The notes beneath the pieces are model-generated. The model had not been told where the DNA came from, did no database searches, and saw nothing but the letters and a program-made list of their open reading frames with translations. 44,526 bases of DNA from Verrucomicrobiia bacterium (GTDB lineage Bacteria > Verrucomicrobiota > Verrucomicrobiia > Verrucomicrobiales > DEV007). The first letter of the stretch is position 1. The number at the start of each line of letters is the position of its first letter. Made by a program: the position numbers and the translations under genes. Shown in pieces: positions 7,148 through 16,078 of the stretch. Location: the NCBI GenBank assembly GCA_020439945.1, contig JAGRPB010000019.1:1-44526 (forward strand), written 5' to 3'.

Positions 7148-10100
7148 ATGGCCATTCACTGCGCACTCCATCACCGAACGGTTTACCGCTACGATCGACC
7201 GGTCACGCTGGGTCCCCAGGTCGTCCGCCTGCGCCCCGCACCGCACAACCGGACGCCCATCCTGTCGTACTCGCTGAAGATCGGCCCGCAGCCGCATTTC
7301 CTGAACTGGCAGCAGGATCCCCAGGGAAATTTTCAGGCGCGGATCGTGTTTCCGAAACCGGTCAAGTTTTTCGATATCACGGTCGATCTGACCGCTGACC
7401 TGACGTCGATCAATCCCTTCGATTTCTTTCTCGACGAACACGCCCGGACGGTGCCGTTCGAGTACGATGAATGGCTGACCAACGAACTGGCTCCTTTTCG
7501 CCGTCTTCCGGCGGGGGAACCGGGTCCGCTGCTGAAAGCGTTGGTGGAGGAATCCCGGCCTAAGCCGGAGGAAGTGACGATCGATTTCCTCGTTCGCGTC
7601 AATCAGTTGCTGGAAAAGAAGATCGACTATCTCATCCGCATGGAACCGGGCGTTCAGGCCCCGGAGGAAACGCTGGAGAAGGGATCCGGGTCCTGTCGGG
7701 ATTCGGCCTGGCTACTGGTGCATGTACTCCGGCGTCTCGGTTTCGCGGCGCGGTTCGTTTCCGGATACCTGATCCAGCTGAAGCCCGACATCAAGGCGCT
7801 CGACGGTCCGACGGGCACGGATGTGGACTTCACCGACCTGCATGCGTGGGCGGACGTTTACCTGCCCGGCGCCGGTTGGGTGGGGATGGACCCGACTTCG
7901 GGCCTGATGGCGGGCGAGGGTCACATTCCGCTGGCGGCGACGCCTGACCCGCCTTCCGCGGCCCCGATGACGGGCTACGTGATGACGGAGGACGTGGAGA
8001 CGGAGTTCGAGTTCGACATGAAAGTCGAGCGCGTCCACGAGACGGCTCGAGTCACCGCGCCCTATACGGAAGAAGAGTGGGAAGCCATTGATACGCTCGG
8101 CAAGGCGGTGGAAGCGCGGTTGGAATCGGCCGACGTGCGCCTGACCATGGGTGGTGAGCCCACCTTCGTTTCGATCGACGACATGGAAGGCGACGAGTGG
8201 AACACCGCCGCGATGGGGCCGATGAAACGCGGTCTGGCGGACGAACTGCTCCACCGGCTGAAGAACCGTTTCGCGCCCGGCGCCTTTCTCCACCATGGCC
8301 AGGGCAAGTGGTATCCGGGGGAGCAACTGCCTCGCTGGGCGTTCAGTTGTCACTGGCGTCGCGACGGGATTCCCGCCTGGGAAGATCCCTCGCTGATCGC
8401 GGACGAAAAGGAAGACTACGGGCACACCTGCAAGGAAAGCGGTGAATTTATCAATCGCCTCGCCAAGAAACTTGGCGTGGGTGGCAAACACATCCAGGCC
8501 GGCTACGAAGACGCCTGGTACTACCTGTGGCGGGAGCGCCGACTGCCGGCCAACGTCGATCCTTTCGACTCGAAGCTCGACGATAAGATCGAGCGGGAAC
8601 GTCTGGCGCGTGTGTTTGAGCGCAAGCTCGACAGCGAGGTCGGGCACGTCCTGCCTCTGTCGCGAGGCAACTCGGAGTCCGGCTGGGTGTCGGGACCGTG
8701 GTTTTTCCGGCCGGAGCGGCTTTACCTGATTCCCGGTGATTCGCCCATGGGATTTCGCCTGCCGCTCGAAAGCCTGCCCTGGACCGAGGAAGACCTCGGA
8801 TGGATGACCACGCCGGTCGATCCGACGGTTTCGCGCGATCCTTTTCCGAGACGTCGCATGCAGGGGCTCTGGACAGAGCCGGGTCGGGCGTTCGCAGCCG
8901 ATACTCCGGTCATCCGTGAGCAACCGCGCGACGGATCCGGCGATGAACGGATCGGGACCGGCAGGGATCGCAAAGGGGACGCCAAAGGCGCACCGGGCTA
9001 TCAGGGCAGCCTGCCGATTCCCGAATGGTTCGGAGAATCGATGGACGGACTCGTCCGCACCGCGCTCTGCGTGGAGCCGCGCGAAGGGAAGCTGAACATT
9101 TTCATGCCACCGCTGCGGGCGGCCGAGGACTACCTGGAACTGGTCGCGGCGATCGAGGACACCGCCTCGGAGCTGGGCACACCGGTGATGCTGGAAGGCT
9201 ACCTGCCGCCGCGCGACCCGCGCCTGAATCACATCAGCGTGACACCCGACCCGGGCGTCATCGAGGTGAACATTCACCCGGCCGAAAACTGGGAGCAGCT
9301 CAAGGGGGTGACGCGGGGAATCTACGAGGATGCGCGGCTTACCAGACTCGGCACGGAAAAGTTCCGCGTCGATGGCACCCACACCGGTACTGGCGGCGGC
9401 AACCACATCGTGGTCGGCGGATCGACGCCTTCGGACAGCCCGTTCCTGCGGCGTCCCGATCTCCTGCGGAGCCTGGTCGCCTACTGGCACAATCACCCGT
9501 CGCTCTCCTACCTGTTCTCCGGCGCCTTCATCGGACCCACCAGCCAGGCGCCGCGGGTCGATGAAGCGCGAAACGATTCAGTCTACGAACTCGACCTAGC
9601 TTTCCGGCAACTGCCGAAGCGCGACCAGGCGGGGGGCAATCCGCCGTGGCTGGTGGATCGGGTGCTGCGCAATCTTCTCGTCGACCTGACTGGGAATACC
9701 CACCGGGCCGAGTTCTGCATCGACAAGCTCTACTCGCCCGAGGGTGGCGCGGGACGTCTCGGTTTGTTGGAAATGCGCGGGTTCGAAATGCCGCCGCATG
9801 CGGACATGAGCCTCGCCCAGCAATTGCTGGTCCGGGCATCGATCGCACGGTTTTGGGAGGATCCTTATCTGGCCGATCCGGTCCGCTGGGGCACGGGACT
9901 GCACGACCGCTTTCTGCTTCCGCATTTCATCTGGGACGATTTCACGGACGTGCTGGACGATTTCAACCGCGGTGGCTTCGCCTTCGACCCTGCGTGGTTC
10001 GAGCCGCACTTCGAATTCCGGTTCCCGGAACTCGGGTCGGTGGCGCCGTCGGGTGTGAAGCTGGAAGTCCGCCAGGCGATCGAGCCATGGAATGTGCTGG

Positions 10101-10576
10101 GTGAGGAGCAGACAAATTCCGGCACGGCCCGCTACGTGGATTCTTCGGTCGAACGCGTGCAGGTCCTGCTCCAGAACCTGACCGATCCGCGTCACGTGTT
10201 GTCGTGCAACGGGCGCAAGGTTCCACTGCATCCCACCGGCCGGAACGGCGAATACGTGGCCGGCGTTCGCTACCGGGCCTGGTCGCCGCCCTCGGCGATG
10301 CACCCGACCATTCCGGTGAATTCGCCGCTGACTTTCGACCTGGTCGATGTCTGGAACGAACGGTCGATTGGCGGATGTGAATATCACGTCGCTCATCCGG
10401 GCGGACGTTCCTACGAGGATTTTCCCGTCAATTCCTACGCAGCCGAGAGCCGCCGGCGCACCCGGTTCGTGCCCTTTGGTCATACGCCGGGACGGGTGGC
10501 CCCGCCGACAGAGGTGCGTTCCCTGGAATTTCCGCTAACGCTTGATCTCCAGATGCCCGTAAGGTATGCCCCGTGA
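7148..10576 (+). CDS. Transglutaminase-like protease / DUF2126 protein
   Basis: A 1142-residue two-part protein. Residues 1-290 are a bacterial transglutaminase-like domain with its N-terminal beta region (ALHHRTVYRYDRPVTLGPQ). The catalytic triad is visible as Cys183 (GSGSCRDSAW), His232 (DLHAWADVYLP) and Asp248 (GWVGMDPTSG). The remainder matches the large DUF2126 family, with a conserved start RLTMGGEPTFVSIDDMEGDEW near residue 340 and a later stretch GTHTGTGGGNHIVVGG near 745. Proteins of this architecture sit with circularly permuted ATP-grasp and alpha-E proteins in many bacteria, where comparative genomics has proposed a peptide ligation/cleavage system; no substrate is established. 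The stop overlaps the GTG start of the next gene by four bases. No signal peptide is seen, so it is probably cytosolic. Confidence 0.88.
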   Translation: MAIHCALHHRTVYRYDRPVTLGPQVVRLRPAPHNRTPILSYSLKIGPQPHFLNWQQDPQGNFQARIVFPKPVKFFDITVDLTADLTSINPFDFFLDEHARTVPFEYDEWLTNELAPFRRLPAGEPGPLLKALVEESRPKPEEVTIDFLVRVNQLLEKKIDYLIRMEPGVQAPEETLEKGSGSCRDSAWLLVHVLRRLGFAARFVSGYLIQLKPDIKALDGPTGTDVDFTDLHAWADVYLPGAGWVGMDPTSGLMAGEGHIPLAATPDPPSAAPMTGYVMTEDVETEFEFDMKVERVHETARVTAPYTEEEWEAIDTLGKAVEARLESADVRLTMGGEPTFVSIDDMEGDEWNTAAMGPMKRGLADELLHRLKNRFAPGAFLHHGQGKWYPGEQLPRWAFSCHWRRDGIPAWEDPSLIADEKEDYGHTCKESGEFINRLAKKLGVGGKHIQAGYEDAWYYLWRERRLPANVDPFDSKLDDKIERERLARVFERKLDSEVGHVLPLSRGNSESGWVSGPWFFRPERLYLIPGDSPMGFRLPLESLPWTEEDLGWMTTPVDPTVSRDPFPRRRMQGLWTEPGRAFAADTPVIREQPRDGSGDERIGTGRDRKGDAKGAPGYQGSLPIPEWFGESMDGLVRTALCVEPREGKLNIFMPPLRAAEDYLELVAAIEDTASELGTPVMLEGYLPPRDPRLNHISVTPDPGVIEVNIHPAENWEQLKGVTRGIYEDARLTRLGTEKFRVDGTHTGTGGGNHIVVGGSTPSDSPFLRRPDLLRSLVAYWHNHPSLSYLFSGAFIGPTSQAPRVDEARNDSVYELDLAFRQLPKRDQAGGNPPWLVDRVLRNLLVDLTGNTHRAEFCIDKLYSPEGGAGRLGLLEMRGFEMPPHADMSLAQQLLVRASIARFWEDPYLADPVRWGTGLHDRFLLPHFIWDDFTDVLDDFNRGGFAFDPAWFEPHFEFRFPELGSVAPSGVKLEVRQAIEPWNVLGEEQTNSGTARYVDSSVERVQVLLQNLTDPRHVLSCNGRKVPLHPTGRNGEYVAGVRYRAWSPPSAMHPTIPVNSPLTFDLVDVWNERSIGGCEYHVAHPGGRSYEDFPVNSYAAESRRRTRFVPFGHTPGRVAPPTEVRSLEFPLTLDLQMPVRYAP

Positions 10577-13179
10577 ACTCGGGCACCACCACTTCTGCCT
10601 CTGACTCCCCGCCGAATCCGGCGTCGGGAAGCTCGAAGGCGTTTCAGCGTTGGATCCGCGATTACCAGGGCGGCGAGGGTGTCTATGACGAACTCCTCGG
10701 CCGTGACGGCCAGGTGCGTCCAGAGTGGACCCGTTTTCTGACGCAGCTCTCGAAGCTGCGGCCGAACGATTTCGAGGAACGCTGGGAACACGCCCAGAAG
10801 CTGATTCAGGAAAACGGTGTCACCTACAATGTCTACGGCGATCCGGAGGATCAGGAGCGCCCGTGGCAACTCGATCCGCTACCCTGGGTGCTGTCCGCCG
10901 GCGAGTGGGACATGCTCGAGGACGCACTCATCCAGCGAGCCACGCTGTTCGAGAAACTGCTCGCCGATCTCTATGGCGAGCGAAAGCTCCTCGAAGGCGG
11001 CGGTCTGCCCCCGGACGTCGTCTACGCCAACGAACGATTTCTCCGTCCCTGCGTCGGACTTCCGGTGTGGAAAAGCGGTCGCTGTCTGCCATTCTACGCG
11101 GCCGACGTGGTTCGTTCGCCGGATGGGAGATGGTGGGTGGTTTCCGATCGCACCCAGGCGCCGTCGGGAATGGGCTATGCGTTGGAAAACCGCATCGTTC
11201 TGGGACGCATGCTGCCGGAGGTGGCGCGGGAGTGTCAGCTCGTGCGTGTGGCCGGATTTTTCGAGCGTCTCTGGGAATCCCTCGCCGCCGCCGCGCCGCG
11301 ACCCGACCACCATCCCCACATTGTTCTCTACACGCCCGGTCCGCGGAACGAGACCTATTTCGAGCACGCTTACTTGGCGCGTTACCTGGGGATCACCCTG
11401 GCCGAAGGGGAAGATCTCACCGTACGCGACGACCGGGTTTACCTGAAAACCCTGGACGGTCTTCGGCAAGTCGACGTGATCTGGCGACGGGTGGATGAGA
11501 GCTTTTCCGATCCGCTGGAGCTGCACTCCAAATCGCAACTGGGAGTCTCCGGACTGCTGCAGGCGATCCGGGCCGGCAATGTGGCGGTCTTCAATCCACC
11601 GGGCAGCGGGCTCGTCGAATCCTCGGCGCTGATGGCGTTTCTTCCCGGGCTCTGCCAGCGACTGCTCGGCGAGCCGCTCAAGATTCCGTCGGTCGCCACA
11701 TGGTGGTGCGGACAGGACAAACCGCGCAAGACCGTGCTGTCCCAGCTCGATCGACTCGTCGTGAAGCATGCCTTTCACAAGGGGGCGCCGGTTCTCTTCG
11801 GCCGCGGCATCGAGGCGGCGAACCGGGCCGAGCTGGCGACGTCAATCGAGGCAAATCCCGGCGCCTACGTGGCTCAGGAAGAGATCCCGTATTCCACCGC
11901 CCCGGTCTGGGAGGATCACGGTTTCCGTCCCAGCCAGGTTGCGTTGCGGGTCTTTCTGGTGGCCCAGGGCGACAGTTTCGTCGCCATGCCCGGAGGGTTG
12001 ACCCGCGTGGCCGGCGATTCCCAGAAGCATCCCGGTATTTCGATGCAGCAGGGCAGCGGCAGCAAGGATACCTGGGTGTTGTCCGCGCACGAACACGAGC
12101 CGCAGATCCCGGCCTTCCGGAATCGCTACCCGATCGTGATCCGGCGAAACGCCTCGCAGTATCCCAGTCGCATCGCCGACAACCTGTTCTGGGTGGGGCG
12201 CTACGCGGAGCGCTCGGAATTTGCGACGCGGATGCTGCGGAGCGTGATCAACCGGGTCACTTCCGAAGCGGGCTTCGGTGCTCTCAACGAGGTGGGGCCG
12301 GTGTGGGATCTGCTCGTTTCCTTCGGTCATTTGTTGGCGCCTGCCAGCCGTTCCGAGCCGGCGGCGCAGGGATTCGACCCGCTCGAGAAAGCGCTCAAGC
12401 GAGCCATTTTCGACATGACGCAGCAGAGCAGTCTCAGCGAACTCAACAGCCGACTTCATCGACTTGGTCAGACTTCGCGAGATTCGCTGTCGATGGATAC
12501 CTGGCGAATCGTGCGGCGACTCGGCGAGTGCCTGAAACCCGGGGCGCCGATGCGCTTGAACGACCTAATGCCCCGTCTCGACCTGCTGGTGAATCTCCAT
12601 GCCGCGCTGAGCGGACTCTCCCAGGAAAACTCGACCCGCACCCCGGCCTGGGCCTTTCTGGAAATGGGCCGGCGCCTGGAGCGTGCCCACTACGCGGCGG
12701 AGCTGGGATCGCGACTGCTCGACGCGCCCGAGTCGGTGCGCCGATCGTCACTCGACGCCATGCTCGAGGTGTTCGACAGCAGCATCACCTATCGCCAGCG
12801 CTACTTTTTCGAACCCCGGCTGCTGCCGGTGCTCGATACCTTTATTTTCGATCCGACCAACCCCCGCTCGCTCGCGTTCCAGGTTGAATGTCTCGACCGG
12901 CAACTCGCGTCGTTGCCCCTGGAGGTCCGGCAACCCTATTCGACACCGAGCCGAGCCGTGTCCGCTCAAGCCCTGGCGAATCTTCGGACGCTCGATCTTG
13001 GCGCCAAAGACGCCGAGGATGAAAAGCGGATCGCCGACAATGTCCGTCATTTGCTGGAACGCATCGTGAGTGACCTTTCCAGCATTGCCGAAGATCTGAG
13101 CCACCAGTATTTCTCCCTGCTCAAGCCGGAGCAGTTCGCCGCCCAGGCGCAGGCGGAGTTCAAGGTTTCCGTCTCGTGA
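10573..13179 (+). CDS. Circularly permuted ATP-grasp / alpha-E domain fusion
   Basis: An 868-residue fusion of two normally adjacent genes. Residues 30-520 are a circularly permuted ATP-grasp domain (DUF404/DUF407 type); recognisable blocks include YGDPEDQERPWQLDPLPW, LVVSDRTQAPSGMGYALENR-like WVVSDRTQAPSGMGYALE near residue 195, and FNPPGSGLVESSALMAFLPG near 340. From about residue 526 the alpha-E domain begins (SQYPSRIADNLFWVGRYAER), an all-helical region of unknown function. ATP-grasp ligases join carboxylates to amines using ATP, so this is the presumptive ligase of the operon. The GTG start at 10573 overlaps the previous stop (GTGA), and the stop touches the next start (TGATG), implying tight translational coupling. 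The fusion itself is seen in several lineages. Substrate unknown. Confidence 0.88.
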   Translation: MNSGTTTSASDSPPNPASGSSKAFQRWIRDYQGGEGVYDELLGRDGQVRPEWTRFLTQLSKLRPNDFEERWEHAQKLIQENGVTYNVYGDPEDQERPWQLDPLPWVLSAGEWDMLEDALIQRATLFEKLLADLYGERKLLEGGGLPPDVVYANERFLRPCVGLPVWKSGRCLPFYAADVVRSPDGRWWVVSDRTQAPSGMGYALENRIVLGRMLPEVARECQLVRVAGFFERLWESLAAAAPRPDHHPHIVLYTPGPRNETYFEHAYLARYLGITLAEGEDLTVRDDRVYLKTLDGLRQVDVIWRRVDESFSDPLELHSKSQLGVSGLLQAIRAGNVAVFNPPGSGLVESSALMAFLPGLCQRLLGEPLKIPSVATWWCGQDKPRKTVLSQLDRLVVKHAFHKGAPVLFGRGIEAANRAELATSIEANPGAYVAQEEIPYSTAPVWEDHGFRPSQVALRVFLVAQGDSFVAMPGGLTRVAGDSQKHPGISMQQGSGSKDTWVLSAHEHEPQIPAFRNRYPIVIRRNASQYPSRIADNLFWVGRYAERSEFATRMLRSVINRVTSEAGFGALNEVGPVWDLLVSFGHLLAPASRSEPAAQGFDPLEKALKRAIFDMTQQSSLSELNSRLHRLGQTSRDSLSMDTWRIVRRLGECLKPGAPMRLNDLMPRLDLLVNLHAALSGLSQENSTRTPAWAFLEMGRRLERAHYAAELGSRLLDAPESVRRSSLDAMLEVFDSSITYRQRYFFEPRLLPVLDTFIFDPTNPRSLAFQVECLDRQLASLPLEVRQPYSTPSRAVSAQALANLRTLDLGAKDAEDEKRIADNVRHLLERIVSDLSSIAEDLSHQYFSLLKPEQFAAQAQAEFKVSVS

Positions 13180-14186
13180 TGAATCCTGCTCCGCCATCGC
13201 CCAATCCGGCGCCCGCCATGCCGCCGCCTTCGGTTCGCTACCGGATCGAACACTTTACGGCTTATGATTATAGTCAGTCGGTGTCGGTGTCTCACCACCT
13301 CGGGAGGTTGTGCCCCCAGGCAAATGCCTGCCAGACGGTGCACGACTTCCGATTGGAGGTGAATCCGGTGCCGGCACTCTGCGTTCATGACCTCGATTAC
13401 TTCGGGAATCGCGTCGATCGTTTTTCCATCCAGGAAGCGCATGAACGCCTCGAGGTGACCACCCACAGCGATGTCGAAGTCAACTGCCTCGCCTGGACAC
13501 CGAAGCAGGTGACGCCACCCTGGGAAGAGGTGCGGGACGGCATTCCACGCGACCGCAGCCGCGATGGGTTGGCGGCTTTTGAAAGCTGTTTCCGATCGGA
13601 AATTGTCCCGTTGGGAAAACCGTATGCCGACTACGCGAGCTCAAGTTTTCCAAAGGGACGACCGTTTCTCGAGGGAGTGATGGATCTGACGAAGCGGATC
13701 AATGCCGACTTTTCGTTTGATGCCACCGCAACCACGGTGGCAACACCGGTCGGCGAGGTTCTGGAAAACCGCCGCGGCGTCTGCCAGGACTTTGCCCATC
13801 TCCAGATCGCGTGCCTGCGATCAATGCGACTGCCGGCGCGCTATGTGTCCGGCTACGTCCGCACCGAACCACCACCGGGACGCCCCCGGCTCGTCGGTGT
13901 GGATGCGACTCACGCCTGGGTGGCCGTGTATTGTCCCGGTTTCGGTTGGGTGGAGTTCGATCCCACCAACCAGTGTGTCGCTGCGAACAATCACGTGCGT
14001 GTCGCCTATGGGCGCGATTTCGAGGATGTGAGCCCCCTTCGCGGTACCGTGGTGGGCGGTGGCTGGCAGCAGCTGACCATTGGTGTGACGGTTCGGCCTT
14101 CGGATGAAGATGAGCTGGCGCCCGCGCCCGCGCCGCCGCAGAATGCGCCCCCTCCGCTTTCCCAGTCGCAAAACCAGTCCCTTTGA
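13179..14186 (+). CDS. Transglutaminase-like cysteine protease (second in operon)
   Basis: A 335-residue protein with a proline-rich N-terminal tail, a bacterial transglutaminase N-terminal domain (YRIEHFTAYDYSQSVSVSHH) and a transglutaminase-like core. The triad lies at about Cys202 (NRRGVCQDFAHL), His245 (GVDATHAWVAVY) and Asp261 (GWVEFDPTNQC). It ends in a Pro/Ala/Gln-rich tail. I prefer the ATG at 13179, which overlaps the preceding TGA by one base, to the GTG one codon earlier. With the two upstream genes it completes the known transglutaminase / ATP-grasp-alpha-E / transglutaminase arrangement. It is about a quarter the length of the DUF2126-linked paralogue and shares only the transglutaminase fold. 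Role: probable peptidase or amide-bond exchange within a ligation/cleavage pathway (inference). Confidence 0.87.
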   Translation: MNPAPPSPNPAPAMPPPSVRYRIEHFTAYDYSQSVSVSHHLGRLCPQANACQTVHDFRLEVNPVPALCVHDLDYFGNRVDRFSIQEAHERLEVTTHSDVEVNCLAWTPKQVTPPWEEVRDGIPRDRSRDGLAAFESCFRSEIVPLGKPYADYASSSFPKGRPFLEGVMDLTKRINADFSFDATATTVATPVGEVLENRRGVCQDFAHLQIACLRSMRLPARYVSGYVRTEPPPGRPRLVGVDATHAWVAVYCPGFGWVEFDPTNQCVAANNHVRVAYGRDFEDVSPLRGTVVGGGWQQLTIGVTVRPSDEDELAPAPAPPQNAPPPLSQSQNQSL

Positions 14187-14201
14187 GTCAGACTGGAAGC
14201 G

Positions 14202-15116
14202 ATGCAACTGGCCACGCTTCGCAACGAATACGGCGACGAATCGCTCTACTACTTTCACGAGAATTATTTCATCGCGGTGGAAGACGCCGCGTCGGTCTAT
14301 GGCGCATTTTTCCCCACCGATTTCCAATCGCTTCTGGAAAGCGGCAATGTGCCGGAGATGATCGAGTGGTGGGATCGCGAGGCCGACGAACGCCTGCCCC
14401 GGATGCCCGAGTTTTCCATCCATTCCGATCAGGCGATGTTCGGTCCTCTCTATCGGCGACCTCGCAAGATCTGGGGGATCGGCCTGAACTATCGCGATCA
14501 TGCCGCCGATCTCGATGAGACCTCGCCGTCGGCCGAGCCGGCCAGTTTCATGAAACCTGACACCGCGATCATCGGACACGGCGATGCCATCATCCTCCCG
14601 GAAATGTCCGAGCGCGTCACCGGCGAAGCCGAGCTGGCCATCATCATCGGAAAGGAATGCCGCGATGTGCCGAGCGAAGAATGGCTCTCGGTCGTGGCGG
14701 GATTTACCACCGTGCTCGACATGACCGCCGAGGACATCCTGCGCCGCAATCCGAGGAACCTCACGCAGGCGAAAAGCTTCGATACTTTTTTCAGTTTCGG
14801 ACCGTTGTTTCTGTCACCGGATGAACTCCCCGACGAGATCGGAACCCTCACCGTTCAGACCGTCCTCAACGGCGAGGTGAAAGCCGAGAACCAGGTCGCC
14901 AATATGACTTTTTCTCCCGCCGAGTTGGTGGCCTACCACAGCCGCATCATGACTTTGCTTCCCGGTGACATCATTTCCACGGGAACGCCCGGAGCGACCG
15001 TGTTGTCGGATGGTGATTCCCTGGAATGCCGCATCCAGGGCGCGCCGTTTTTACCGCTGGTGAATCCGGTCAGAGCGGCTTCGCCTCCAAGATCGGAGAT
15101 GGAAGATGGGAGTTAG
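14202..15116 (+). CDS. Fumarylacetoacetate hydrolase family protein
   Basis: A 304-residue member of the FAH family, which hydrolyses or decarboxylates beta-diketo and 2-oxo acids in aromatic and sugar-acid breakdown. The core is evident: KIWGIGLNYRDHAAD, SFMKPDTAIIGHGD, the metal-binding GEAELAIIIGKE, TTVLDMTAEDI and LLPGDIISTGTPGAT. An N-terminal extension of about 85 residues precedes the core, common in this group. The C-terminal residues after LVNPV (AASPPRSEMEDGS) do not look like family sequence: they are encoded by one arm of an inverted repeat at 15090-15102, suggesting a repeat has extended the reading frame. It lies 15 bases after the transglutaminase operon and 74 bases before an SDR gene on the same strand. 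FAH plus SDR suggests a sugar-acid or hydroxy-acid catabolic pair; the substrate is unknown. Confidence 0.88.
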   Translation: MQLATLRNEYGDESLYYFHENYFIAVEDAASVYGAFFPTDFQSLLESGNVPEMIEWWDREADERLPRMPEFSIHSDQAMFGPLYRRPRKIWGIGLNYRDHAADLDETSPSAEPASFMKPDTAIIGHGDAIILPEMSERVTGEAELAIIIGKECRDVPSEEWLSVVAGFTTVLDMTAEDILRRNPRNLTQAKSFDTFFSFGPLFLSPDELPDEIGTLTVQTVLNGEVKAENQVANMTFSPAELVAYHSRIMTLLPGDIISTGTPGATVLSDGDSLECRIQGAPFLPLVNPVRAASPPRSEMEDGS

Positions 15117-15165
15117 AGTTCGAAGCGTTCCGATTCGACCTTTATATTTGCCCCATCTCCGATCT
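15090..15165. repeat. 13-bp inverted repeat between FAH and SDR genes
   Basis: AGATCGGAGATGG at 15090-15102 is matched perfectly in inverse at 15153-15165, with 50 bases between. The left arm lies inside the last codons of the FAH gene. The G/A-rich neighbourhood (GGAGATGGAAGATGGGAG) has the look of a dispersed intergenic repeat. No U-tract follows. Within the loop, TATATT (15143-15148) with TTCGAA 18 bases upstream could be a promoter for the SDR gene. Confidence 0.5.
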
Positions 15166-15190
15166 ACTATCTTCCCTCTTCGAAAAACCC

Positions 15191-15982
15191 ATGAATCTCG
15201 GACTCGAAAACAAACCCGTGCTCGTGATGGCATCCTCCGGCGGTCTCGGCCGCGGGGTGGCCACGGAATTCGCCCGCGAGGGCGCGCGCGTGATGCTCTT
15301 TGCCCGCTCGGAAGAGAAACTGAAAGCAACCGCCCAAGCCATCGGCGAGGAAACAGGAAACGCGCCACTCTACATGGTCGGAGATATCACCAGCGCCGAT
15401 GACGTGTGCGGGGCGGTGGAACGAACGGTCTCCGAATTCGGCGGGCTCTGGGCCCTTTTCAATAACACCGGCGGCCCGCCAGCGGGACCCTTCACGCAGT
15501 TTTCGGACGACGATTGGCAACGTGCCTTCGAGCTGACCATGCTCGGCTACGTGCGCGCGATCCGGGCGGCGCTTCCGCATCTGAAGAAAAATGAGAACGG
15601 AGGGCGTATCGTCAACAACACCTCGGCATCGACCAAGCAGGCCATCGACGGGTTGCTGCTTTCGAATGTGTTCCGGTCAGGTCTCGTCGGTTTCGGGAAG
15701 ACGCTGGCTCGTGAATTGGGATCGGAGAAGATCCTCGTTAACACGGTCGGCCCGGGAAGGATCGATACCGAGCGCGTTGCCCAACTCGACCAGATCTGGG
15801 CGGAACAGAAAGGCATCACCTACACCGACCAGCGTCACCAGGCCGAGGCATCCATCCCGCTCGGAGCCTACGGACAACTCGGGGACTTCGCCCGCATCGT
15901 GGTGTTTCTCTGCTCGGAGGCCAACGCCTACCTCACCGGCCAGAATCTGCTCATCGACGGCGGGATGGTCGGGGCGTATTGA
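15191..15982 (+). CDS. SDR-family protein with non-canonical active site
   Basis: A 263-residue Rossmann-fold short-chain dehydrogenase/reductase homologue. The nucleotide-binding loop is SSGGLGRGVA (residues 15-24) and the structural NNTGG lies at 91-95. The active-site region reads NNTSASTKQ...GLLLSNVFRSGLVGFGK. Aligning on the shared S/A-G-L, the catalytic Tyr of YxxxK is replaced by Ser158 and the Lys by Arg162. This matches a known subgroup of FabG-like SDRs lacking the normal tetrad, so it may not be an ordinary NAD(P)H oxidoreductase. The upstream in-frame extension to 15026 overlaps the FAH gene and lacks family character, so I use the ATG at 15191. It is probably co-transcribed with the FAH gene. 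A nested palindrome follows its stop. Confidence 0.88.
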   Translation: MNLGLENKPVLVMASSGGLGRGVATEFAREGARVMLFARSEEKLKATAQAIGEETGNAPLYMVGDITSADDVCGAVERTVSEFGGLWALFNNTGGPPAGPFTQFSDDDWQRAFELTMLGYVRAIRAALPHLKKNENGGRIVNNTSASTKQAIDGLLLSNVFRSGLVGFGKTLARELGSEKILVNTVGPGRIDTERVAQLDQIWAEQKGITYTDQRHQAEASIPLGAYGQLGDFARIVVFLCSEANAYLTGQNLLIDGGMVGAY

Positions 15983-15998
15983 GCTGGCGACTCTATTC

Positions 15999-16070
15999 GT
16001 AGAACGGGTCTCCAGGCCCGTTCCTTGGATGCGGGACCGGCGTTGAAACGGGCCTGGAGACCCGTTCTAC
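15999..16070. terminator. Nested palindrome (REP-like) between convergent genes; possible bidirectional terminator
   Basis: Two perfectly complementary 24-base arms (15999-16022 and 16047-16070) flank a 24-base loop. Each arm is itself palindromic: AACGGG ... CCCGTT encloses an eight-base core (TCTCCAGG in the left arm, its complement in the right). TTTT follows directly on the plus strand. It sits between the SDR stop (15982) and the oxidoreductase stop (16079), where it could end transcription from the plus strand and perhaps both. The doubly palindromic design is more typical of REP/BIME-type dispersed elements than of a plain terminator. Confidence 0.65.
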
Positions 16071-16078
16071 TTTTGCCG

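Noticed and set aside
7712-9496. 594-codon open frame on the minus strand
   Set aside because: Antisense to the transglutaminase-DUF2126 gene, which has intact catalytic motifs; the shadow frame has no recognisable domains.
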